A stretch of DNA of 8,704 nt from an uncultured Rikenellaceae bacterium (GTDB lineage Bacteria; Bacteroidota; Bacteroidia; Bacteroidales; Rikenellaceae), in NCBI GenBank assembly GCA_947038135.1, contig CAMQVM010000051.1, forward strand, positions 1 through 8,704. Direction: 5' to 3'. The translations under genes were made by a program, and so were the position numbers. This document shows positions 1 through 7,612 of this stretch, one piece after another (within the stretch, counting starts at the first letter, position 1; every line of letters starts with the position of its first letter). The notes beneath the pieces are model-generated. The model saw nothing but the letters and a program-made list of their open reading frames with translations, was not told the DNA's origin and did not search any database.

Positions 1-1
1 T

Positions 2-1768
2 ATAGAATGGACAATACCCACTATACATATCGAAGATGAGCCACTATTTGCATGGAGAGGCATGATGCTAGATGTGTCACGCTACTTTATGACTAAAGAG
101 TATGTGTTGCAATATATAGATATGATGGCTATGTATAAGCTTAACTCACTGCATCTTCACCTAGTAGATGATTCAGGATGGAGACTTGAAAGCAAAAAGT
201 ATCCTAAGCTTACATCTATTGGTTCGTTTCGTGGCGAGGGTGAAAACCGCTCGGGTGGATATTATACCCACGAAGATATAAAAGAGATGGTAGCATACGG
301 AGCTTTACGTGGCGTAACAATTATTCCTGAGCTTGAGTTTCCTGCGCACGTGTTATCGGGAGTTGTAGCATATCCATGGCTTAGTTGCAGGGGTGAACAA
401 CTTAAAGTTCCTGACTATCACTACATAAGTAAAGATATTCTTTGTGTTGGCAAAGCTACAACTATCCAATTTTTGGAAGATATAATAGCAGAAACTTGTG
501 AGATATTCCCTTCAAAATATATTCATGTTGGAGGTGATGAAGCGGTATATGAATATTGGGATGACTGCCCACACTGTAAAAAAGTGAAAGAAGATAATGG
601 ACTAAAAAAGAGCGCAGAGCTGCAAAGCTACCTAACAAACATAGTAGCAGATATGGCTGCAAAACATAAGCGTACAATAGTAGGATGGGAAGAGATTCTA
701 CAACGTGGCAAGATCAATGAGCCTACTGTTAGCATGATATGGAAAGGAATGGGCGGAACACAAGAGGCACTTGACTTGGGTCACAAAGTGGTACTTACTC
801 CTGCAACACACCTATATTTCGACTTTCCAGAATCAAACCTACCTGGCGAGATAAAGGCAGCAGGATGGATGCCTCCTATATCTGTTGAAAAGTGCTACAA
901 CTTCAATCTTTCAAAATATGAGCAGAACAAAAATGTGCTTGGTGTGCATGGTTGCCTATGGACAGATCAGTTTATTCATGGCAAGTCTCTACAAGAGATA
1001 GACCTGTTAAATGAAAACCGCTCAGAGAACTATGTTACCTACCTAACAATGCCTAGACTGCTTGCTTTGTCTGAGCTAGGTTGGATTCCTCATAAAGATA
1101 AAAACTTTGAAGAGTTTGAAGATAGGTTAGCAACACACTACAAACGTATGGACTATGCAGGGTTTAACTACCGTGTACCTACCCCAGAAATTGTTTCTAC
1201 AACAAAGGTTGATGGTGGATATATGATAGAGCTGAAATCACCGATTGAGTACGCAACAATGCACTATACAGTAGATGGCTCAAAACCTACTCCCTACGAC
1301 CCTATATACACAGATAAGGTTAAGGTTGCACAACTTGCCGACTTTAGAGCTATTACAACAATAACAAAAACAAACCACTCTGTACCTACATTCTTCTTTG
1401 ATGATTATAAAAAATATAAATCATTTGGTCAATTTGCTAAGAAAATATCTTACAAAGAGCTTAAAGAGGGTGATAATATTATAGAGATAAATTTAACTGG
1501 TAAAATTTCTGATGACGCAAACTACGAAATAACTTTAATACCTCTAACAGATAAGTTATCTGTAACTATTGGTGACATTGATATTTTTAAGCGCAACGAC
1601 AAGAGTGGCTCTGCTAGTTATGACACTACCCTATCATCGTCGCCTATCACTAAAAGTGTATCAATTAGCGAGTGGCAAGCAGGAACACCATACAGCGCAA
1701 AGATCGAAGCTAAGGTATCTGCTGAAAACAGAGGTAATTTTGCTGTTTTCGTAAAAAAGATAGATTAG
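2..1768 (+). CDS. Beta-N-acetylhexosaminidase, GH20 family (5' end missing)
   Basis: This enzyme removes terminal N-acetylhexosamine from glycans by substrate-assisted catalysis; in Bacteroidota it usually acts in the periplasm or at the outer membrane. The reading frame is open from base 2, so the gene starts before the window; the Met at 62 is internal. The residues before it, ending FAWRG, lead into the family motif MMLDVSRYF, whose Arg contacts substrate. Numbering from the Met at 62, the catalytic pair is D159-E160 in HVGGDE (bases 536-541). Other pocket residues are HLVDDSGW (33-40), VGWEE (207-211), LYFDF (251-255) and LWTD (299-302). The barrel ends near SELGW (337-341). A chitobiase-type C-terminal beta domain (about 375-445, with HYTVDGSKPT) follows, then about 120 residues, probably a beta-sandwich, that I cannot assign. 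The missing part should hold the signal peptide and GH20b domain. The family call is secure; the natural substrate is not known. Confidence 0.95.
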   Translation: MEWTIPTIHIEDEPLFAWRGMMLDVSRYFMTKEYVLQYIDMMAMYKLNSLHLHLVDDSGWRLESKKYPKLTSIGSFRGEGENRSGGYYTHEDIKEMVAYGALRGVTIIPELEFPAHVLSGVVAYPWLSCRGEQLKVPDYHYISKDILCVGKATTIQFLEDIIAETCEIFPSKYIHVGGDEAVYEYWDDCPHCKKVKEDNGLKKSAELQSYLTNIVADMAAKHKRTIVGWEEILQRGKINEPTVSMIWKGMGGTQEALDLGHKVVLTPATHLYFDFPESNLPGEIKAAGWMPPISVEKCYNFNLSKYEQNKNVLGVHGCLWTDQFIHGKSLQEIDLLNENRSENYVTYLTMPRLLALSELGWIPHKDKNFEEFEDRLATHYKRMDYAGFNYRVPTPEIVSTTKVDGGYMIELKSPIEYATMHYTVDGSKPTPYDPIYTDKVKVAQLADFRAITTITKTNHSVPTFFFDDYKKYKSFGQFAKKISYKELKEGDNIIEINLTGKISDDANYEITLIPLTDKLSVTIGDIDIFKRNDKSGSASYDTTLSSSPITKSVSISEWQAGTPYSAKIEAKVSAENRGNFAVFVKKID

Positions 1769-1872
1769 TTAGTGCGCAAATAGTTGCTTTTTCAAATTTA
1801 AACAATAGTTGTAAATAGTGACAATAAACACGCACCACCTAATAATTGGAGCAATTAAGAGTATTAAAACCA

Positions 1873-1923
1873 AACAACACCGTAAAATCATTTGAATATT
1901 TCAGATGAGTTTACGGTGTTGTT
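1873..1923. repeat. 51-nt near-perfect inverted repeat, possible terminator or regulatory hairpin
   Basis: The outer arms AACAACACCGTAAA (1873-1886) and TTTACGGTGTTGTT (1910-1923) are exact reverse complements over 14 bp. Inside them, after one A/G mismatch (1887/1909), pairing continues for nine more pairs with one G.U (1892/1904), leaving a 3-nt TAT loop (1897-1899). It lies 105 nt after the GH20 stop and 13 nt before the promoter box of the next gene. The plus-strand side is followed by A-rich sequence, not a T-run, so it is not a canonical rho-independent terminator for the GH20 gene. The minus-strand side is followed by a modest T-rich stretch. It could be an atypical terminator, a REP-like palindrome or a binding site. 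Confidence 0.75.
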
Positions 1924-1936
1924 AAATAAAAAAACA

Positions 1937-1944
1937 TATCTTTG
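1937..1944 (+). promoter_or_regulatory. Bacteroidota -7 promoter box for the DUF2339-DUF3999 operon
   Basis: TATCTTTG matches the Bacteroidota -7 consensus TAnnTTTG exactly. It lies 30 nt before the chosen ATG at 1975, which would give a 5' leader of about 20-25 nt. The expected -33 TTG is only partly met: there is GTG at 1916-1918 at 18-nt spacing, and a TTG at 1919-1921 that is too close at 15 nt. The right arm of the long palindrome covers this -33 region. Confidence 0.55.
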
Positions 1945-1974
1945 TGTAGAACTTCAATACTAAAACAGATTAAT

Positions 1975-4611
1975 ATGGACTATTTATTAGAAATTATAGC
2001 GCTGATTGCGATCTTGACTCTTTTAATTTTAATTTACAACATCTTAAATAAGTTTCTTAAACATATAAGCAATGTAGAAGCATCTATTGAGAAAATAACA
2101 AAGAGCCTGAATAACAATGCTGCTAAAAACCCACCACCCCCACTTCATTTTACAGCTGATAAAGTTACTAAAGCTGATAAAGCGAATGAAGTTGAACACC
2201 GTATACTTGACAGAGATAAAACTAGCAATTTGCTTGGTGATAGAGATACTATCTCTACAAGTCAACTTAGTACTCAAAACAGTAATAACCTAACTTTGCT
2301 TCCCCCTCCGCCTGCTTTTAACAGCAATAACACAGCGTCAAAGAGTAACACCCACGAAAGAAGTGATAGTGAGCTAGAGATGTTATTAAGAGATATACGC
2401 AGCCAAAGCCATCAAACAGAAGCTAGTGTTGCATCTGCTCAAATAATGAATAACACCCCTGCTAAAGTTTCTGCCAGCATTCCTGCTGAAACTACTGCTA
2501 AAATTCCTGCTGAAATTCCTGCTAAAGTTTCGAGCTTAATTCCTATTGTAGCTCCTAGCATGGCTTCTACTGAGGCTTCTACTGAGGTGTCTACTGAAGT
2601 GTCTACTGAAGTATCTGCTGAGGCTTCTGCTGAAGTTTCAACAGCATATTTTAGTACCACACATACTACAACCTCTACTGAACAACCTACAACAAACGCA
2701 CAAAAGAGTGTTAAAAAGAGAAATTACGAAGAGTTTATCGGAGGAAATGTTTTTGGAAAGATTGGTATCCTTATACTTATCTTGGGTGTAGGTCTATTTG
2801 TAAAGTATGCCATCACAAGCGGATGGATCAACGAAACAGTACAGTGTATTCTTAGCTACATGGTAGGTATGACTCTTTTAGGCATAGCACAACGAGTAAA
2901 GAGGTCACAAAGCACCTTTAGCTCGCTACTTGCAGGAGGAGCAATAGCTATATTTTATGTCACCACCGCTTTAACATATCACTACTACGAGCTATTTTCT
3001 CACACTGTATCATTTGCTATATTGATAGTAATAACTCTATTTGCAGTGGTTCTATCATTGCTATATAACAAAAAAGAGCTAGGTATAATAGCGCTCATAG
3101 GTGGTTTTATGGCGCCTTTTATGATTATGAGCAATGATGGCAATATTTTATCTCTTTTGGTATATATCGCTATATTAAATATTGTCATGTTAGCTCTTGC
3201 ACTATACAAAAAATGGATAGCACTACCAATAATATCATTTATACTTACCAATATAATTTTAATATTTGTTCTTATTGAGACCTTACATCAATCAACAAAT
3301 GCTACTGGTGTATTAATCTTACTAGTTACATTCTACTTAATGTTTATAGCCGCCATTATGAGTGTTTATAACAGCAATATAACAAAAAGAGTTAGCGCTA
3401 CATATATAGCCATGTTTGCGATGAACAACATTATATATCTAGGGTTGATAATAGCAATGCTAAACCAAATGGATCTCAGTATCCGCATACAGGGATTAAC
3501 ACCTATAGTTTTAGCTTTTGCAAACGTACTTATTTTGATGTTCTCTAGAAATATTAAAGACACTAATAAATTCAATATTATAAAATACACCCTTATAGGA
3601 TCGATATTAACACTTATAACTATAAGTATACCTATACATTTTAGTGGCAAATACATCACAATAGTATGGGCTTCACAAATGGCGATTTTACTATTTTTAT
3701 ATGCTAAGTCTAAGTATAAACTATATAACTATGCTGCACTTATCGTTTTTATCTTAACCGTAATAACAGAGATAATAAACCTGATTAAATACAATAGTGT
3801 GTTTGCATCAGAAGCCTCAGGATACACTACTCACTTAGGTGTAGGATTAGCATTTCTTGCTGCTGGTTATGTACTTAAAAAATATCGAAACGATTTTGAT
3901 GCAGATAATAATATTCCTATAACATATAGCTCTTTCAACCATGTGTACAATATATTGGCAGTAGCTATTTTTTATATCGCTGTATTAGATTTCACAAACC
4001 AATATAACCTATCATATATTTTAACTACCTCTATATATATACTTATATTAGCCTTTATACTACCTTTAAGGTTTAAGTTTGCAGAGCACTCTAATAGCTA
4101 CTTTATATTGTTAGGGATATATCTAGTTATATCTTGCTATTCACTACAATTGACCCATGGGTTTTTCACAATATTAGCACTAACTATCATAGCCGCAACT
4201 GTATATACTAAAGTTGTTTATATGTTTATTAAAACAAACACTAAAGACAAAGAGGCTAACAAAACAAATATTATATATTCGAGCATATTAATATATCTGT
4301 TTCCTATATTTTTTATTAACGCAATGGTTAATGAATACGACACCTCGTCACTCAGCTGGGTAATATCAATATGGATATCTATAACTGCGCTAACCATGAT
4401 TCTTATAGGTATGAAAAAGCACTATAAATTCCTGCGTGTTATTGGCATAATAGGATTTGGGGCTGTGATATTAAAACTAGGGCTTTACGATCTATGGCTT
4501 ATGTCGTCGGGTGGAAAAATAGTTACCTTTATATTTTTAGGAATTGTATTTTTATCACTATCATTTATGTATCAGAAACTTAAAAATGTACTTTTTAAAG
4601 ATGAAGAATAA
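1975..4611 (+). CDS. DUF2339-family polytopic membrane protein
   Basis: This 878-residue inner-membrane protein has no known biochemical role. An N-terminal hydrophobic segment (about 3-26) is followed by a short helical, possibly coiled-coil stretch (about 28-45). A low-complexity linker up to about residue 248 contains PPPP clusters and Pro/Ala/Lys and Ser/Thr/Glu repeats. The family core begins near residue 251 with YEEFIGGNVFGKIGI, resembling the usual DUF2339 entry motif before its first helix. I count about 22 further hydrophobic segments, ending with the typical LGLYDLW and FLGIVFLSLSFMYQKL helices. I chose the ATG at 1975 because the in-frame TTG at 1942 lies inside the promoter box. 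There is no clear Shine-Dalgarno. It overlaps the DUF3999 gene by 11 bp, so the two are probably cotranscribed and work together at the envelope. Family assignment is confident; function is unknown. Confidence 0.88.
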   Translation: MDYLLEIIALIAILTLLILIYNILNKFLKHISNVEASIEKITKSLNNNAAKNPPPPLHFTADKVTKADKANEVEHRILDRDKTSNLLGDRDTISTSQLSTQNSNNLTLLPPPPAFNSNNTASKSNTHERSDSELEMLLRDIRSQSHQTEASVASAQIMNNTPAKVSASIPAETTAKIPAEIPAKVSSLIPIVAPSMASTEASTEVSTEVSTEVSAEASAEVSTAYFSTTHTTTSTEQPTTNAQKSVKKRNYEEFIGGNVFGKIGILILILGVGLFVKYAITSGWINETVQCILSYMVGMTLLGIAQRVKRSQSTFSSLLAGGAIAIFYVTTALTYHYYELFSHTVSFAILIVITLFAVVLSLLYNKKELGIIALIGGFMAPFMIMSNDGNILSLLVYIAILNIVMLALALYKKWIALPIISFILTNIILIFVLIETLHQSTNATGVLILLVTFYLMFIAAIMSVYNSNITKRVSATYIAMFAMNNIIYLGLIIAMLNQMDLSIRIQGLTPIVLAFANVLILMFSRNIKDTNKFNIIKYTLIGSILTLITISIPIHFSGKYITIVWASQMAILLFLYAKSKYKLYNYAALIVFILTVITEIINLIKYNSVFASEASGYTTHLGVGLAFLAAGYVLKKYRNDFDADNNIPITYSSFNHVYNILAVAIFYIAVLDFTNQYNLSYILTTSIYILILAFILPLRFKFAEHSNSYFILLGIYLVISCYSLQLTHGFFTILALTIIAATVYTKVVYMFIKTNTKDKEANKTNIIYSSILIYLFPIFFINAMVNEYDTSSLSWVISIWISITALTMILIGMKKHYKFLRVIGIIGFGAVILKLGLYDLWLMSSGGKIVTFIFLGIVFLSLSFMYQKLKNVLFKDEE
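2458..2637 (+). repeat. In-frame tandem repeats in the DUF2339 linker
   Basis: Two degenerate repeat blocks encode residues 162-221. The first contains variants of CCTGCTGAAATT and CCTGCTAAAGTTTC; the latter occurs exactly at 2458-2471 and 2518-2531 and gives PAKVS, PAEIP and related peptides. The second (2566-2637) is six 12-bp units encoding STEA, STEV, STEV, STEV, SAEA and SAEV. All units are multiples of three, so gain or loss of a copy keeps the frame. It is a spacer between the N-terminal helix and the membrane core. Confidence 0.85.
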
Positions 4612-5854
4612 AATTGTAATATTACTGCTATTATTAGCCCCCTTGGCAGTTAATGCCGAAGTGTATAAATCAGAAATAAGTAACCCCCCAAAAGAGGGTT
4701 TCTATAAAATAGCTATACCTTTAGAGGTTGAGGGCTTAGCTAACAGCAACCTCTCAAATTTGATATTAGTAAATAGCAGAGGAGAAAACATTCCTTATTT
4801 AATGCGCAACATTAAGAGTGCTATAACGAACTCGAAAAGTGTAAAAAACATTAAAAGCTACACAACAAAAACTATAAGTTCCAACCTGACCACCGATATA
4901 ATAATTGACTCTAACTCTGATGAAGAGGTTAGCAGCTTTTACCTTAAAACAAAGAATACTAAAACTGCAAAACTGGCTAAAATTCTCGGAAGCGATAATA
5001 AGGTAGACTGGTATAGCATTGTAGATGTAATTGAAATATTAGGAGTATCGACACACGACACATCTACATCAACACAAAAGATATCTTTTCCTAAATCAAC
5101 ATATAAATACTACAAAATATCTATCGATGATGAACAAACAGCACCTATAAAAGTGCTTGAAGTATATAAGGTAAACACCTACACTATAACCAATGATGCA
5201 AACAATACAAGTGATGTATTTAACATAAAGGCTGAAAACTTAACACACGATATTTCAGACAACAAAACATCTAAGGTGTTGGTAGCCCTGCCTAATAAAT
5301 TAAATATTAATAAGCTATCACTACATATATCAGCTCCTAAGTTTTACAATAGAGATGCCTATATCTATTACAGCCACAACAAATCAGGGCTGAGAGAGAT
5401 AAGCATAAGCAACAAAAGCTCTATTTATAACATATCAAGATATTGTGATAGCATGAACATTGATATATATAATGGTGATAACCCCAATCTTACATTAGAC
5501 AGTGTTACTTACACTATCAGCAAGCGTGAGATAATAGCCTACATAGATGATTTCGACCAGCAACACTTCATTAAATTTGGAGGTAAAGCAAAAGCAGAGA
5601 GAGATTACGACCTCTCATTTGTGCAGTATATACCTGATACTATTGAAGCATTAGAGGTGTCAGAAAATATAAGTGTCATTACTACTGAAGGTAATGAAGA
5701 TATTATTGAAGATGAGGTTAAAGATATTAGTATTGAAGAGCCATCGATATTAATGGCGTGGCTTGAAAAGTATGGTATTATAACTATTATTATCATCGCT
5801 ATCGTTCAGCTTCTGTATATGGTTAACAAGTTTATTAACCAAAAGCGTGATTAA
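4601..5854 (+). CDS. DUF3999-like exported protein with C-terminal membrane anchor
   Basis: This 417-residue protein has a typical signal peptide: MKNK, then a leucine-rich core and a VNA cleavage site at residues 17-19. A long beta-rich, Asn/Ser/Thr-rich periplasmic region follows. One hydrophobic segment near the C-terminus (about 391-408) ends in a short basic tail, KFINQKRD. Mature topology should be periplasmic with a single anchor. The stretch near FGGKAKAERDYDLSF before the anchor resembles the conserved end of DUF3999 proteins, and the family is commonly encoded next to DUF2339, as here. I chose ATG 4601, which overlaps the upstream gene by 11 bp, because it gives the best signal peptide. 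ATG 4586 would add only five residues (MYFLK). No enzyme motif is visible. It probably partners the DUF2339 protein; the family call rests on context and partial similarity. Confidence 0.75.
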   Translation: MKNKIVILLLLLAPLAVNAEVYKSEISNPPKEGFYKIAIPLEVEGLANSNLSNLILVNSRGENIPYLMRNIKSAITNSKSVKNIKSYTTKTISSNLTTDIIIDSNSDEEVSSFYLKTKNTKTAKLAKILGSDNKVDWYSIVDVIEILGVSTHDTSTSTQKISFPKSTYKYYKISIDDEQTAPIKVLEVYKVNTYTITNDANNTSDVFNIKAENLTHDISDNKTSKVLVALPNKLNINKLSLHISAPKFYNRDAYIYYSHNKSGLREISISNKSSIYNISRYCDSMNIDIYNGDNPNLTLDSVTYTISKREIIAYIDDFDQQHFIKFGGKAKAERDYDLSFVQYIPDTIEALEVSENISVITTEGNEDIIEDEVKDISIEEPSILMAWLEKYGIITIIIIAIVQLLYMVNKFINQKRD

Positions 5855-5909
5855 CATCTACACCCCACTTAATGCGAGCAATTATGCTTTGGCGTAGTAT
5901 TTTATGATT

Positions 5910-5946
5910 AAAAAGGTGCTGAAAATATCTCTTCAGCACCTTTTTT
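5910..5946. terminator. Bidirectional rho-independent terminator
   Basis: A perfect 14-bp stem, AAAAAGGTGCTGAA (5910-5923) with TTCAGCACCTTTTT (5932-5945), has an 8-nt loop and a run of six T at 5941-5946 on the plus strand. The left arm gives five T on the minus strand. It sits 55 bp after the DUF3999 stop and about 190 bp beyond the pyrI stop, between convergent operons, so it can serve both. Confidence 0.92.
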
Positions 5947-6138
5947 GTTCTTCCAAAAGATTATCAGGTGGTAAATACAAAATCAAGTTATTGTGAATTG
6001 CAACCTCCATATCCGTAGATAACTACTACTAGTTTATTGTTATAGTTTTTTTATCAAATAGCAACAAGTAAAATACTCAGCAGAGACTAAGAGAAAACAC
6101 GCAAAATAAGTAGCTAGGTAAAAAAGGTTTGTAATATT
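5947..6138. other. Intergenic stretch after pyrI with no recognisable gene
   Basis: This stretch separates the pyrI stop from the shared terminator. I find no convincing open frame, tRNA or strong hairpin on either strand. If pyrI transcripts end at the terminator, it would be a 3' untranslated region of about 190 nt. Confidence 0.5.
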
Positions 6139-6594
6139 TTAACCCTCCCTAATCTCGAAATTATCCAACATAGTAATCTTTTCACAGTAGAAAGAGCGAA
6201 AAGCTAAATCTACCTTATTGATAATTTGAAATTTGGTTCTCACAACCTCCTTATTGGTCACACACATAGGATTAGCACACATAATACTTCCCTCAAAATT
6301 ATCGGGCACCTCAATTTTATGCTTTGCTACCACTTTATAATTTTGTATATGACTAACATACGCATTAGGAGCAAATATCGCTATCTTATCTAAGTTTGCC
6401 TTATCAAGGCTCATATTAGATACTTTAATAATTGCCTTTGTGCCCATACGACTACTGGGCAGGTTTGTACCAAAAGTTATACGGTTCGTTATATTTTCAA
6501 GCGATAAAATTCGCATCACTTTAAATAGCGCATTTGCGGGGATATGGTCTATTACAATACCATTTTCGATAGCATTAACTTCTAAATTTTTCAT
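6139..6594 (-). CDS. pyrI: Aspartate carbamoyltransferase regulatory subunit, with one expected zinc ligand missing
   Basis: PyrI binds CTP or ATP and joins PyrB catalytic trimers into the regulated holoenzyme. The 151-residue product is close to the 153 of E. coli. The nucleotide-binding domain is recognisable: VNAIENGIVIDHIPA (residues 6-20) keeps the equivalents of E. coli V9, A11, D19 and H20, and K57 and K91 match K60 and K94. The position of E. coli N84 is Ser81. The C-terminal zinc domain has C106 and C111 (CANPMC) and C137 (YCEK), but the third ligand, Cys138 in E. coli, is Ser134 (TCT, bases 6193-6195), one base from Cys. I chose ATG 6594 over an in-frame GTG at 6615 because it matches the family N-terminus and follows a GAG. 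It lies 109 bp after pyrB. Identity is secure; normal holoenzyme assembly is uncertain. Confidence 0.93.
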   Translation of the reverse strand: MKNLEVNAIENGIVIDHIPANALFKVMRILSLENITNRITFGTNLPSSRMGTKAIIKVSNMSLDKANLDKIAIFAPNAYVSHIQNYKVVAKHKIEVPDNFEGSIMCANPMCVTNKEVVRTKFQIINKVDLAFRSFYCEKITMLDNFEIREG

Positions 6595-6703
6595 CTCTAT
6601 TATTTTAATAACCACTTTGTAATCAAGTACAAAAAAGCTTTAATAATTACATAACTATATAAGCAACTACATTAACAAATCACATCAATGCAGAACAACA
6701 AAA

Positions 6704-7612
6704 CTACTTAACCCCCAACAGATAGGTTATAATAGCCATTCGAGCATAAACTCCATTTGCCGCCTGCTCAAAATAGTAAGCCTTAGGAGAGTCATCAACA
6801 TCTTTATCTATCTCATTTACACGAGGTAAAGGATGTAGAATCTTAAGATTATCTTTTGTATCTTTCAACATCTGACTTCGTAATATATAGGTGTTTTTAA
6901 CTCTTTCATACTCCATAAGATCCGAGAAACGCTCACGTTGCACACGTGTCATATATATTATATCACACTCGTTAATCTGCTCCATAAAATCGGTAGTTTC
7001 TGTAAACTCTACACTATTCTCTTTAAGATACATTTTATATTCGTCGGGCAAAGACAACTCTTCAGGAGCCACAAAGGTAAATTTAACCCCAAAATGTGAC
7101 ATTGCATGGATTAAAGAGTGAACTGTGCGCCCATACTTAAGATCTCCGACCATCATAATATGCCTATCTTGAAGCGTTCCTTGAGTCTTTATTATCGAAT
7201 AAAGATCAAGCAACGTCTGGCTAGGGTGTTGGTTCGAGCCATCTCCTGCATTAACTACTGGCACCATCGACACCTCACTAGCATAACGTGCTGCACCCTC
7301 CACTGGGTGGCGCATAACAATCATATCAGCATATCCCGACACCATTTTTATGGTATCGTGGAGTGTTTCGCCCTTCGACACACTGGTGTTTCCAGAGTCC
7401 GAAAACCCTATAACACGACCTCCAAGACGATTTATAGCCGTCTCAAAACTCAAACGTGTACGTGTTGAAGGCTCAAAAAATAGCGATGCTATAACCTTGC
7501 CTTGAAGCAACCGTTCAGACTTGTTTTGCTCAAAAAAGGAGGCAAGCTCCATGATTTTCAAAATCTCCTCTTTGGTGAAATCACCAATTGACACTAGATG
7601 TTTATTACTCAT
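6704..7612 (-). CDS. pyrB: Aspartate carbamoyltransferase catalytic subunit
   Basis: It catalyses carbamoyl phosphate plus aspartate to N-carbamoylaspartate, the committed step of pyrimidine synthesis, in the cytoplasm. At 302 residues it is close to the 311 of E. coli PyrB. All the active-site signatures are present: FEPSTRTR (46-53) for carbamoyl phosphate, SVSKGET (77-83) with the lysine that reaches into the neighbouring subunit, RHPVEGAA (101-108), NAGDGSNQHPSQT (121-133), GDLKYGRTVHSL (156-167), RVQRER (223-228) for aspartate, and HPLPR (260-264). The start ATG overlaps the end of the YigZ gene by 8 bp (ATGAGTAA), so the two genes are probably translationally coupled. pyrI follows after 109 bp, the usual partner order. 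The sequence looks intact and fully functional. Confidence 0.98.
   Translation of the reverse strand: MSNKHLVSIGDFTKEEILKIMELASFFEQNKSERLLQGKVIASLFFEPSTRTRLSFETAINRLGGRVIGFSDSGNTSVSKGETLHDTIKMVSGYADMIVMRHPVEGAARYASEVSMVPVVNAGDGSNQHPSQTLLDLYSIIKTQGTLQDRHIMMVGDLKYGRTVHSLIHAMSHFGVKFTFVAPEELSLPDEYKMYLKENSVEFTETTDFMEQINECDIIYMTRVQRERFSDLMEYERVKNTYILRSQMLKDTKDNLKILHPLPRVNEIDKDVDDSPKAYYFEQAANGVYARMAIITYLLGVK

Noticed and set aside
1942..1974. In-frame TTG that would extend the DUF2339 protein by 11 residues
   Set aside because: The TTG lies inside the TATCTTTG promoter box, so it would be upstream of the transcript start; ATG 1975 begins directly at the hydrophobic helix.
2566..2637. Short regular repeats as a CRISPR-like array
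   Set aside because: Units are 12 bp, contiguous without spacers and in frame within a long coding sequence.
2439..2660. Minus-strand frame rich in SVDTSVDT-like repeats
   Set aside because: It is the complement of the in-frame linker repeat of the DUF2339 gene and has no independent support.
6595..6615. GTG start for pyrI adding MVIKIIE
   Set aside because: The ATG at 6594 gives the normal family N-terminus and length; the extra residues have no counterpart in E. coli PyrI.
6699..6706. TAGTTTTG on the minus strand as a separate pyrI promoter
   Set aside because: It fits TAnnTTTG but overlaps the pyrB stop codon and lies over 100 nt from the pyrI start; in AT-rich DNA one match like this is expected by chance.
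7118..7468. Plus-strand open frame of 116 codons
   Set aside because: It lies wholly antisense to the conserved pyrB active-site region and shows no protein-like features.
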